Assembly: GCA_029781135.1 (NCBI GenBank)
Contig: JAKOXH010000029.1
Location: 1 to 64,000 of the forward strand
Direction: 5' to 3'
Length of the DNA stretch: 64,000 nucleotides
Origin: Planctomycetota bacterium
GTDB taxonomy: Bacteria > Planctomycetota > Planctomycetia > Pirellulales > Lacipirellulaceae
Shown: positions 44,901 to 52,583 of the stretch, piece by piece
Position numbering within the stretch: the stretch's first letter is position 1
Layout: every line of letters begins with the position of its first letter
Notes under the pieces: generated by a model
The model's input: only the letters and a program-made list of their open reading frames with translations
What the model was told of the DNA's origin: nothing
Database searches by the model: none
Translations under genes and position numbers: made by a program

Positions 44901-45112
44901 GCGGCCTGTCGCTTATCGAGCCGCAAGTCGGCCTTGCGCGAAGCGCTATCCGGCCCGTGGCAGGCAAAGCAATTCTCGAGCAGAATAGGGCGAATGTCGT
45001 GGTTGTACTTGAGCTTCGCTTCCTCGGCATACGACGAAGCGAGACCGAACATCGCCGACCCAATCGCCGTTGCGGCGATGAACAAACCGCGTAAATAGAG
45101 TGATGTCCTCAC
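41942..45112 (-). CDS. DUF1549/DUF1553 protein with cytochrome c motif and LamG-like insert (1056 aa)
   Basis: A signal-like N-terminus is followed by a planctomycete cytochrome domain, NCFACHG (C48, C51, H52). Then comes DUF1549 ([36 protein letters not shown]-type region), a concanavalin/LamG-like beta domain in the middle ([20 protein letters not shown] ... [17 protein letters not shown]), and C-terminal DUF1553 ([25 protein letters not shown]). It is first of a three-gene minus-strand set with DUF1501 and the SGNH/PVC protein. The partners suggest an exported oxidoreductive complex; substrate unknown. Confidence 0.92.
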   Translation of the reverse strand: [1056 protein letters not shown]

Positions 45113-45394
45113 GTGTGGTTGCCGCCGTGGTTAGGTTAGTGAGTGACGCAGAACGGCCAACCTCGTGCTCCGAACGCACCCTCGCCGGCCCTTCCTGCAG
45201 GCAAACCATCGCTCCTGCTATGATAACTGCTCGCCCTATCGAAGCCAAGTTCGAGGGGACAGGGGTCAGGGGACGGGGGTTTAGAGGCGGCGGCCACGCC
45301 GTCCACCCGCCAAGGGCGCTGCGAGCGGCGAGTAGGGTGGGCACCGCCCACCAAGAACTGAGTCCCATTACTGAATCCAATTTAGAGCCCCATC
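45113..45394. other. Divergent intergenic region with dispersed repeats
   Basis: This gap of 282 bases separates two divergent genes and should carry both promoters. It also holds a GGGGACAGGGGTCAGGGG-type run (45255-45279), a TTAGAGGCGGCGGCCACGCC word (about 45281-45300), and a GGTGGGCACCGCCCACC-type hairpin (about 45336-45353). No gene was seen. Confidence 0.6.
45280..45315. repeat. GGCGGCGGCCACGCCGTCCA word, copy 1
   Basis: This word recurs, inverted, at 51915-51955 as TGGACGGCGTGGCCGCCGCC. Neither copy is in coding sequence. Confidence 0.65.
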
Positions 45395-47209
45395 ATGCCC
45401 CCGCGTATTTTGGCAATAGCCATCGCCTCAATTCTGGTCGCTGAAACCATCTTGGCCGAAAACATTCCAATAGAACTCCGCACCGGCCACGCTAGCCACG
45501 CGTTCGATCACCTCGGCGGGTTTGCCGATCAAGCCGACGCCGCCGCCAAGAGCGGCGCCACGATCATCTACGCCAGTGGCGTTGGCGGGCTCGGTTACAG
45601 CGGCCTGCCACCGCAAAACGAACTGGATGCCACACTCAAACGCGTCGCCGCTTATTCAGCCCACGCCAAACAACAAGGCGTCGAACTTGCCATCGGTTAC
45701 TTGTGCGCCACGTCGATCGTCAAGCTCGACACGTTCGACAAGAACTGGACCGCCGACTTCCGCCGCCAATTCAAAACGCCGCCCGCCGAGTGGCGACAGC
45801 AAGATCGCCACGGCCAACCGCTGAAATCCTGGTATGGCGGCGACTACGCACCCGCCTGCATGAACAACCCCGACTGGCGCGCCTACCAACACGCCATGGT
45901 GCGCTATCAACTCGAAACCGGACACGAAGGCATCTTTTTCGACAACCCCACTGTCCATCCGCAAGGTTGCTACTGTGCACACTGCATGCGACGATTCGGC
46001 CGTTATTACGAGGGACACGCGGCAAAACCAGTCGGTCCTGAGTCAACGAATGATATTGAGGCCATCCGCAAGCTGGCGTTATGGGATCCAGAGTTATTTC
46101 TGCGTTTTCGCGCCACAATCGCCCGCGATTTCCTGGCCGACATGCGCGACTTCGCCCGCTCGATTAACCCGCGCGCGCTCATCACGTGCAACAACAGCCT
46201 CAACTCGCCCGGCGTCTTATACTTGCAAAGTCGCTTGTACGGTTACAACATCTACGAACTCAGTAAGGCCGAGGACTTTGTCGTTGTCGAAGACATGGCC
46301 ACACAGCCACGCACCGACGCCAAAGGCAAAACGCTCGAATATGGCCCCACGTACCAGCAGCTGCAGGCGATCAGTCACGGCAAGCCCATCGTCGCCGTGA
46401 CGATCGCCGAAGCCGATTATCACACGGCCCCGAACCTCGTGCGGCTGGCGATGGCCGAGGCCGCCGCCCACAACGCTTCGTATCTTTCCTGGCCCACCTG
46501 GCCCGAAGACCAGCGGGCCCGCATGATCGCCGCCGTCCGCCCGCAAGCCGATTTCCTCCGCCGCCACGAAGCGCTGCTGAACGAAGCCCCGTTTCGCAGC
46601 GACGCCACGCTCTTCCTGCCGTTTCGCCGCTGGCTGGAAACGGAACACTGCACCGCCTCCGACCTCGCCGCCCCCCTCACCAAAGCGAACATTCAATACC
46701 GCACGATTTGCGAAGACGACTTCAAACTGCCCGAACTGACGGAAAAAACGAAAGTGCTCGTGGTTGAATCGCTCGCCATTCTCACGTCAGAAGAAAAGGC
46801 AGTCGCCGCCGAATTCGAAAACTCCGGCGGCCGCATCGTGACGGCAAATAAGACCGATTGGCTCGATCAAGTGCGTTCCGTCGTCGGCAAACCAACGATT
46901 ACCCTCGACGGCCCGCCAACGGTTCGCGCGGTCGTTCACGATCAACCCACACGCACGATCATCCATCTCTACAATCTCAATATCCGCCGTGTGTCGTCGT
47001 TCGACGACCATGTGACGCCGGCCGAAAACGTGACGCTGCACGCGTATGTGCCGTTCGCCGATCCTCGGAACATCCGCATCGAGTCCGCCGATCCCGAAAC
47101 ATCCCAGCAAGTCGCCAACGTTTCAGTGATAAAAGAACCGACGGGCACAATCGCCAACTTCACCGTGCCACGACTGCAAATCAACGCACTGGTGATTGTC
47201 GAGAAGTGA
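45395..47209 (+). CDS. Exported glycoside-hydrolase-like protein (604 aa)
   Basis: A signal peptide (ILAIAIASILVAETILA) is followed by a probable TIM-barrel, with GLGYSGLPPQNELDATLKRV, a bound-water-type HEGIFFDNPT segment and TLFLPFRRWLETEH. The C-terminal part, including EDFVVVEDMATQ, continues into a beta-rich domain (ESADPETSQQVANV). It resembles large planctomycete exported glycosidase-like proteins of the beta-galactosidase/alpha-amylase clans, but catalytic residues cannot be assigned with confidence. Substrate unknown. It is monocistronic, with divergent and convergent neighbours. Confidence 0.7.
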   Translation: MPPRILAIAIASILVAETILAENIPIELRTGHASHAFDHLGGFADQADAAAKSGATIIYASGVGGLGYSGLPPQNELDATLKRVAAYSAHAKQQGVELAIGYLCATSIVKLDTFDKNWTADFRRQFKTPPAEWRQQDRHGQPLKSWYGGDYAPACMNNPDWRAYQHAMVRYQLETGHEGIFFDNPTVHPQGCYCAHCMRRFGRYYEGHAAKPVGPESTNDIEAIRKLALWDPELFLRFRATIARDFLADMRDFARSINPRALITCNNSLNSPGVLYLQSRLYGYNIYELSKAEDFVVVEDMATQPRTDAKGKTLEYGPTYQQLQAISHGKPIVAVTIAEADYHTAPNLVRLAMAEAAAHNASYLSWPTWPEDQRARMIAAVRPQADFLRRHEALLNEAPFRSDATLFLPFRRWLETEHCTASDLAAPLTKANIQYRTICEDDFKLPELTEKTKVLVVESLAILTSEEKAVAAEFENSGGRIVTANKTDWLDQVRSVVGKPTITLDGPPTVRAVVHDQPTRTIIHLYNLNIRRVSSFDDHVTPAENVTLHAYVPFADPRNIRIESADPETSQQVANVSVIKEPTGTIANFTVPRLQINALVIVEK

Positions 47210-47250
47210 ACGACCGGTTGGTACGAGTTGTGAGTGGTGCAGTGTGAGGA

Positions 47251-47397
47251 GCGAGGGTGCCACTGCTAACTTGTTAGCAGTGCGGCGCGCGGCATTCAGC
47301 TTGCGGATCACACCGTTCAGCGGCCGATTGCTGGATTTCGCCGCAAGCCGTTCTTTGGCAATCGCACTGCTGGACGAGCCAGCAGTGACACCCTCGC
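47251..47397. repeat. Butterfly palindrome, CACTGCTR family
   Basis: The left arm 47251-47284 contains CACTGCTAAC-TT-GTTAGCAGTG; the right arm 47363-47397 contains CACTGCTGG-acgag-CCAGCAGTG. The arms are inverted repeats of each other with the shared words GCGAGGGTG and CAGTG. AA:TT pairs in one mini-hairpin are GG:CC in the other. The interior includes an inner CTTGCGG/CCGCAAG pair. It lies between convergent stops, so a bidirectional terminator role is plausible. Confidence 0.87.
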
Positions 47398-47482
47398 ACT
47401 GCAAACTCTGTTGCCCGTCATCCTCGCCCCCCTTCAAGGCACATTATGGGAGAACGCCAACAACTTCTGCCGTCTCACCCCA

Positions 47483-48559
47483 TCAACTCGCCCGCAAATC
47501 TGGCTCGCCCGTTTTGTGCCGAATGAAGCCCGCCTCGCGGGCGTTTGAAATCGCCACGTCGTAGGTGATCTCGCCGCGCTGGTAAAGTTCCAACAGCACC
47601 TGATCCATCGTTTGCATCTTCATCTTTCGCCCTGTCTGCATGTCGGTGTACAGCATGTGGACCTCTTGTTCTCGAATGCGATTCCGAATCGCGTGCGTCG
47701 CGATGCACACCTCACAGGCCAGCACGCGGCCTTGCCCCGAGGCGCGCGGCAGCAGCTTTTGCGCAATGATTGCCTGCAGGCTATTGGCCAGTTGCGTGAT
47801 AATCGAATTTTGCTGCTCGGCCGGAAACACGCTGAAAATCCGCTGCACTGTTTGCACGGCATCGGGCGTGTGCAGCGTCGCGATGACCAGATGGCCCGTC
47901 TCTGCCGCCATGAGCGCGGTTTCAATCGTTTCCAGATCGCGCATTTCGCCGATGACGATCACGTCCGGGTCTTGCCGCAACACATGCCGCAACGCGCTAC
48001 GGAACGACCGCACGTCGCTCAGCACTTCCTCTTGAATCACGATGCTCCGCTGATTTTCGTGGGCAAACTCGACCGGGTCTTCAATCGCCACGATCTTCGC
48101 CCGCCGATCTTCATTGATCGCATTGACCATGAAGTTCAGCGTCGTCGTCTTGCCTTGACCCGTGGGGCCTGTGACGAGTATCAACCCGCCCGGCAGCCGC
48201 GTCAGTTCCTCGATGACCGCCGGCAGCCCCAACTCTTCCGCCGTGCGAATGACGGTTTCACAGAGCCGAATCGAGAACTCCGGGCAACCGGCCCGCAAGT
48301 ACACGCTGATGCGAAACCGTCCGACTCCCGGCATGTGCCGCGAAAAGCATGCTTGCCACTCGTCTTCGAATTGTTGCTTGAGCTTATCGTTGAGAAGCGA
48401 ATCGAAAAGTGCTTGCAGATCCTCGGCATCGAGCGCCGGCCCTTCGATTGGCCGAATCTCACCATTGATGCGCAGGGCCGGCGCGATGCCGCGCACCAAG
48501 TGCACATCGCTCGCATGGTGCGTGCGGGCCCCCTTCAAGATTCGTTCCAAGGTCCACAT
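47483..48559 (-). CDS. pilT: Type IV pilus retraction-type ATPase, PilT family (358 aa)
   Basis: Hexameric ATPase of the PilT/GspE superfamily. Seen (numbered from ATG 48559): Walker A GPTGQGKT (131-138), Asp box AKIVAIEDPVEF, Walker B DVIVIGEMRD with ETIETALMAAETGHLVIATLHT containing the His box, and a PilT-like N-terminal domain (MWTLERILKGARTHHASDVHL). The frame opens at 48619, but that would overlap the upstream gene by 43 bases; the ATG at 48559 gives a 17-base gap. No pilin or PilB gene is nearby in this window, so a motility role is uncertain; in this cluster it could be a generic motor. Confidence 0.9.
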   Translation of the reverse strand: MWTLERILKGARTHHASDVHLVRGIAPALRINGEIRPIEGPALDAEDLQALFDSLLNDKLKQQFEDEWQACFSRHMPGVGRFRISVYLRAGCPEFSIRLCETVIRTAEELGLPAVIEELTRLPGGLILVTGPTGQGKTTTLNFMVNAINEDRRAKIVAIEDPVEFAHENQRSIVIQEEVLSDVRSFRSALRHVLRQDPDVIVIGEMRDLETIETALMAAETGHLVIATLHTPDAVQTVQRIFSVFPAEQQNSIITQLANSLQAIIAQKLLPRASGQGRVLACEVCIATHAIRNRIREQEVHMLYTDMQTGRKMKMQTMDQVLLELYQRGEITYDVAISNAREAGFIRHKTGEPDLRAS

Positions 48560-48576
48560 CGACGTGCCCCGTTTCG

Positions 48577-49356
48577 TCACCGCCGCCAAAACCGACCCAA
48601 CAACCGCGCGAACGGCCATTGCGGCCGCTGCAATTCACTCAATCGCGAGAGCGCCCCTTCATGCCGCGGGCACAATTGCAAACAGTGGTTGAAGCTCGTC
48701 ACCGCCGCCGTCTCAAAACCGGCCTTCGCTTGGCACACTCCCAATACATACCACGGGTAAAAGGCTTGCGGCGCCTTCTCGACCGCCATCTGTGCTCGCT
48801 GTTGCCCAAGATGGTAAACGGCATAGTAGATGTAGATAAGGGCCGTTTCGAGCGGCACCAGCCAATCCTTGTCGGCCAACTGGGCCTTATCGAAGCAATG
48901 GCGATCCTTGGTCTGTCGGCCGGCCAACACAAGTTCGCCGCGAACCTGCCAGCGATACGCCGACTCACCACGTTGCCGCAAGGAAGTGTCGCTCAGCGCG
49001 TACGCCTGTTTCAAATTCCCCATTCGGCATTCCGATTGGGCCTGGGCAGCCATTAACTCGGCATTGTTCGGATAGATTTCGAGCGCCTTCTGGCTCCACA
49101 AGCTGGCCTGTGGATACTCCTGCAACTGCACCAGCATTTGCACCTGGCCGACCCACGCCGGCACGAGCGTTTTATCGACTTCGAGTGCCCGCGAGTAGAA
49201 CCGCAACGCATTCTCATAATTGCCCATGCGGCGATTTTCGTCGGCCAGCCCCGCCCAATATTTCTCATCCTTCTCGACACGCGGCGCCGGCGCACCGGTC
49301 TCCGGGCGATCTGGCGGCCGCTCGAATTCCAGTTTATCGAATCGCATCGCCGTCAC
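48577..49356 (-). CDS. TPR protein (259 aa)
   Basis: A short N-terminal tail precedes TPR-like helix pairs (NYENALRFYSRALEVD, EYPQASLWSQKALEIY, NAELMAAQAQSECRMG, FETAAVTSFNHCLQLC). There is no signal peptide, so it is probably a cytoplasmic scaffold. The start is a GTG at 49356 that overlaps the TGA of the upstream gene (GTGA overlap), a hallmark of translational coupling. ATG 49347 is an alternative. It sits between the signal-peptidase-like gene and PilT. Confidence 0.82.
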   Translation of the reverse strand: MTAMRFDKLEFERPPDRPETGAPAPRVEKDEKYWAGLADENRRMGNYENALRFYSRALEVDKTLVPAWVGQVQMLVQLQEYPQASLWSQKALEIYPNNAELMAAQAQSECRMGNLKQAYALSDTSLRQRGESAYRWQVRGELVLAGRQTKDRHCFDKAQLADKDWLVPLETALIYIYYAVYHLGQQRAQMAVEKAPQAFYPWYVLGVCQAKAGFETAAVTSFNHCLQLCPRHEGALSRLSELQRPQWPFARLLGRFWRR

Positions 49357-50390
49357 TCGCTTCCGCTCACGATTCCTTCAATGGTCGACATCCGCCACAA
49401 CGGCTGCGAGCGGAAGAAAATCCGCCCTGCCACACTGCTTTGCGGCACCAAGCATAGCTGTTGCCATTCACTTAGATTCAGCCGAGCACCAGTAGGAATA
49501 AACCCGTCGCCCGGTATGAACAGGCGGCCTTCCGGCACCACGAAACCACTTTCCATTTTCGCAACAATTTGCGTCGGTGGGCGTTCGGGCACCGCCACGT
49601 CATCAACGTATAGCTTGTCGCCTTTCACCTGCACATGTTGCCCCGCCACCGCCGCCACCCGGTCAATCGTCCGATTCTGCAGCACGTACCGCGTGTGATT
49701 GTTCGTTCCCGTAAGTGTGGTATTGGGCACCGCATACAAGACGTAGTCGCCGGGTTTAACGTGGGCCAGCGGGTTGTACCACAACACATCATTCTCCGCG
49801 AAAATGGAAATGTGGTGATTGATCTGAATCGGCACGGCAAACCGGGAAATGCCTAGCCCAATCGGCGCGTAAATCCCAAAGGCGATCGCGGCCGAACACA
49901 CCAGCATGAACGCTAGCCGATCGCCCACCGTCGCGAATCGACCAACGAGTGCGTCGACCGCACTTGCGACGTGCGTGGCAAACGCCAACCCCAAAAACAT
50001 GCTGCCGAGCGACGTGCCGAAGAAGACCAGCGCCGGCACCAGGCAGCCAATGTACGCTGTGAAGAACAGGCCGCCGCGCGCCGCATTGCCGCGGTATCGA
50101 TGTGCCCACCCGGGCACGATGCAGCGGAGCATCGTATCGAGCGTGAAATCGGTCTGATCAAACCGCGTGACGAGTTCACGAAATGGGCGGGCCGCCGCGT
50201 CGCGATGGTTCTCCAGCCACCGCCGCAACGACCACCAGCGGCTCCATATCCGCGGCACGCTCTTGGAAACCCGTCCAGCCCGCGGTGGATGCACGTCGAT
50301 CGTCGCCGACGCCAGCGCGAGCAGCCCACCACACCGCGCGCACCGCCCGCTCCCCGGCATGTTCTCAAATTGACAACTTGGGCATTGCAT
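49353..50390 (-). CDS. Zinc-ribbon, multi-pass protein with a degenerate S26 signal-peptidase domain (345 aa)
   Basis: The N-terminal zinc ribbon CPSCQFENMPGSGRCARCG precedes three or four transmembrane helices. The C-terminal half has the S26 beta-barrel pattern: ENDVLWYN and PGDYVLYAVPN, IDRVAAVAGQHVQVKGDKLYVDDV, VPEGRLFIPGD and SSVAGRIFFRSQPLW. The serine of the usual SM-x-P box aligns with His in INHHISIF. The lysine of the KRVxxxPGD block aligns with Asp in IDRVAAVAGQ. Both catalytic residues appear lost, so it is probably not an active peptidase. ATG 50390 is preceded by GAGG; the LolA-like gene ends nine bases upstream. Confidence 0.72.
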   Translation of the reverse strand: MQCPSCQFENMPGSGRCARCGGLLALASATIDVHPPRAGRVSKSVPRIWSRWWSLRRWLENHRDAAARPFRELVTRFDQTDFTLDTMLRCIVPGWAHRYRGNAARGGLFFTAYIGCLVPALVFFGTSLGSMFLGLAFATHVASAVDALVGRFATVGDRLAFMLVCSAAIAFGIYAPIGLGISRFAVPIQINHHISIFAENDVLWYNPLAHVKPGDYVLYAVPNTTLTGTNNHTRYVLQNRTIDRVAAVAGQHVQVKGDKLYVDDVAVPERPPTQIVAKMESGFVVPEGRLFIPGDGFIPTGARLNLSEWQQLCLVPQSSVAGRIFFRSQPLWRMSTIEGIVSGSE

Positions 50391-50399
50391 ACCGCCTCG

Positions 50400-51344
50400 T
50401 CAATCAACTTCGCCTAACTTGATTTGTTCAAGATTATTGCCCAGGCGATAGAAGCGTTTACTCACAACATCGCGAATTACTGTGCCTGTGGGATAATTCA
50501 GCGTGAAAAGGCTTTCCGGCACTTCGTCGTTGACGGTCATTGCTTTCACGATGTGGACCGATGCGCGGTGGGCCTCGTTCGGCACTGGTGACGGCGAATT
50601 GGAATTGTACCCAACCGCTTCCGTCCGCCAGGGCATCCAAATGTTGTCGGCCATCAGTCTAAAGTCACGAAGCGCGACACGGGACATGTTCCCCCAAGCC
50701 ACAAACCGCACCGCACAGTCCAAAGCTGGATCGACCCACAACCGAACGCGGTCATTCGATTCGATCACATGGCATGGCGCGCCCTCCACCGCTTCGAGCT
50801 TCGGTAACACTTTCCAACGCCAGCGTGCATCAAATACCCGCTGCAATAAGGGTATCGTGCATGTATTCTTAGTGGCTGTGTATTCATCTTCAACCGAACC
50901 GCAAGGAATGCACGCGTTGCACAGGTAGATATCGGAATTCAGCCAATCCGACTTCTCAGGTTTTTGGTAGGCGTCTTTGAATCGAGCGTGAAAATCCTGT
51001 TGAAGATCGCCATTCCATGCCCAGGTGTACGAAGGATAAACCAATGATCCCTCATGTTTATTACTCTGAATCTTCAAACGTTTCTCGTGTCGAAACGCAT
51101 AGCGAGTTCTGCCGAACGTAACATGCCGCGTATTCTCGCAATAGCTTTCGGCATTGAACACGTACTCAATATCCAGCGCCCACAGGCGATCAAACCGCCG
51201 CCGCATGAAGTCGTGCAACTGCTCGACTGATAAGTACGCTGTCTCATTGGTTGGCACCGGCGCCTCAATCGCCCTATTCGGCCGACTTTCGGCCGTACTC
51301 AAATCCGGCTCATACGGCTCGGCAATCATTGGGATCGGCGTCAT
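50400..51344 (-). CDS. Possible LolA-like lipoprotein-carrier-fold protein (314 aa)
   Basis: The beta-strand alternation beginning GRTRYAFRHEKRLKIQ and later RVRLWVDPALDCAVRFVAWG fits the half-barrel of LolA/outer-membrane-lipoprotein-carrier domains, but there is no signal peptide and no hallmark motif, so this is a low-confidence fold guess. Cysteines CNACIPC at about 144-150 could bind metal. ATG 51344 has GGAG six bases upstream. It is encoded between DUF2997 and the dead signal-peptidase-like gene and shares their transcription direction. Confidence 0.5.
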   Translation of the reverse strand: MTPIPMIAEPYEPDLSTAESRPNRAIEAPVPTNETAYLSVEQLHDFMRRRFDRLWALDIEYVFNAESYCENTRHVTFGRTRYAFRHEKRLKIQSNKHEGSLVYPSYTWAWNGDLQQDFHARFKDAYQKPEKSDWLNSDIYLCNACIPCGSVEDEYTATKNTCTIPLLQRVFDARWRWKVLPKLEAVEGAPCHVIESNDRVRLWVDPALDCAVRFVAWGNMSRVALRDFRLMADNIWMPWRTEAVGYNSNSPSPVPNEAHRASVHIVKAMTVNDEVPESLFTLNYPTGTVIRDVVSKRFYRLGNNLEQIKLGEVD

Positions 51345-51380
51345 CTTGAACTCCTATTGATCGCAGCAATGTGAAAACTT

Positions 51381-51455
51381 CTATGGGAGGCGTCTCCGAC
51401 GCCGATGGCGGTTTCCAATGCAACGCGCGATCGGCCTCGGAGAGGCCTCCTACAG
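51381..51455. repeat. Butterfly palindrome, GGCGTC/GGCCTC family, copy 2
   Basis: Arms 51381-51406 and 51430-51455 repeat those at 11838-11912, with the same 23-nt spacing. Both copies keep GGCGTC-TCC-GACGCC on the left and GGCCTC-TCC-GAGGCC on the right. The loop keeps a TGCAAC core. It sits in the gap between the LolA-like and DUF2997 genes. Confidence 0.85.
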
Positions 51456-51486
51456 TCCTTAACTGGAACAAGTCTTGACATCATTC

Positions 51487-51699
51487 TTACCGCCGCTGCC
51501 GTACGTCGATGTGCGACTGCACGCTGCCCGTTTGCTCGGCCTCGTAGTATTCATTCGTGAGTTGCCGCGATTCCTCGCGGCCGAGTATGCGTACGATGGC
51601 CTCGGCCTCTTCCAGGCAGCGTTTGCCTTTGAAGCCGATGGTATGGACCGTTACACGCCCCTGGGCGTCGATTTCAATTTCCAATTCTTCCCGGGCCAT
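51487..51699 (-). CDS. DUF2997 protein (70 aa)
   Basis: Short beta-hairpin protein: MAREELEIEIDAQGRVTV then FKGKRCLEEAEAIVRIL matches DUF2997 (ExxISPDG...V...GxKGxxCL...). The family co-occurs with DUF1257 and Ycf46-type ATPases. ATG 51699 gives the family N-terminus; the frame extends to 51789 into a repeat. Function unknown. It is fifth in the nine-gene run, downstream of DUF1257. Confidence 0.8.
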   Translation of the reverse strand: MAREELEIEIDAQGRVTVHTIGFKGKRCLEEAEAIVRILGREESRQLTNEYYEAEQTGSVQSHIDVRQRR

Positions 51700-51740
51700 T
51701 GCCGCCGTCCTTATTTCAGATTTCTGTAATTCAAAATTCG

Positions 51741-51881
51741 TTTGCCACAGAGGGCACAGAGAACACCGAGGAAAAATCCCAATGACCAAATCCCAATGAC
51801 CAAGTGGCTAAAGTGGGAATTGGTCATTGGTGCTTGGTCATTCTGAATTTCCTCTGTGCCCTCTGTGTTCTCCGTGGCAAA
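51741..51881. repeat. Two-tier nested inverted repeat, CACAGAG outside, CCAATGACC inside, copy 2
   Basis: Outer arms 51741-51771 and 51851-51881 use TTTGCCACAGAG and its complement. Inner arms 51775-51807 and 51817-51845 use CCAATGACCAAAT-type words. Module use matches the element at 28978. Confidence 0.85.
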
Positions 51882-51889
51882 ACTCTTCT

Positions 51890-51993
51890 CGCCGCTCGCT
51901 CCTCGCTGCTGCATGAGGCCCCCGGCGTTTGGACGGCGTGGCCGCCGCCGCTAATCGCTCGATCCTATCCTCGCCGCTCGCTCCTCGCGCCTC
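51890..51993. repeat. CTCGCTCCTCGC words and the GGCGGCGGCCACGCC word, copy 2
   Basis: CCGCTCGCTCCTCGC words occur near 51892-51906 and 51973-51987. Between them (about 51915-51955) lies the inverted copy of the 45280 word, TGGACGGCGTGGCCGCCGCC. The block ends a few bases before the DUF1257 stop. Confidence 0.65.
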
Positions 51994-51995
51994 TC

Positions 51996-52454
51996 CTACC
52001 AATTCCTCACTCGAATTTTCACCGTCTGGTCCTTCGTTACCTGCTCATCGACGATCGTCATGTTGCGTTGTTTGAGTTCCGTCACGATCCGGTGATACGC
52101 ATACTGCTGAGTGACCCGACCGATCAGCTCCTCACCCAGCCGGCGCAGCTCGGCCTTCGATAGTCCGTTGCCTTCCATGCACAGCTTGAGTGCCCCGCGG
52201 GCATCGCGGCTGAAAATCGCGCGCACGCCGTCGCGCTCGACCACGATCTGCTCGCTGGTGCCCGCCGTGCCTTGCAGAATATCGCTGTCTTCGACCTCGA
52301 TCTCCTCGCGATTCGTCCCGGTGACCTGTCGGCCCTCGATCGAACCTTGCTGAACCGTGGCAAAACCAATCGATCCCACCGCCGCCGTCACCGCGGCCGT
52401 AATCGCCGGCCAATTCGCAATGATGATCGGCGTAATGACCATGACCGTGCTCAT
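51996..52454 (-). CDS. DUF1257 (Ycf35-type) protein (152 aa)
   Basis: The C-terminal half fits the DUF1257 pattern (GEELIGRVTQQYAYHRIVTELKQRNMTIVDEQV ... KIRVRNW). The N-terminus is unusual: a hydrophobic helix (about 4-32, MVITPIIIANWPAITAAVTA) replaces the family's usual opening, so it could be membrane-associated or the gene could be shorter. In cyanobacteria and plastids the family (Ycf35) is encoded in genomes that also carry Ycf46. Expected partner of the adjacent ATPase; biochemical role not established. AGGAA precedes the ATG. Confidence 0.75.
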   Translation of the reverse strand: MSTVMVITPIIIANWPAITAAVTAAVGSIGFATVQQGSIEGRQVTGTNREEIEVEDSDILQGTAGTSEQIVVERDGVRAIFSRDARGALKLCMEGNGLSKAELRRLGEELIGRVTQQYAYHRIVTELKQRNMTIVDEQVTKDQTVKIRVRNW

Positions 52455-52490
52455 CGTTCACCGTTCCTTTCTGAGAATCTCAAATCATTC

Positions 52491-52583
52491 CTGGGTGGGA
52501 TGTGCTCGCGGCAAAGCCGCGTGAGCATGATTGTGGCGTTGTATCCCATGCCCACGCCGCGGCGGCGAGGGCATGCCACCCAG
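52491..52583. repeat. CTGGGTGG...CCACCCAG repeat with inner hairpin, copy 2 of the 40242 family
   Basis: Outer CTGGGTGGGATG (from 52491) faces GCATGCCACCCAG (ends 52583). Inside, TGCTCGCGGC-AAA-GCCGCGTGAGCA forms a hairpin. It fills the 149-base gap between the AAA ATPase and DUF1257. Confidence 0.8.

Noticed and set aside
44033..45094. Plus-strand ORF of 353 aa, and the 321-aa ORF at 42224-43189
   Set aside because: Both lie antisense to the DUF1549/1553 gene and look like shadow frames (Arg/His/Pro-rich, no motifs).
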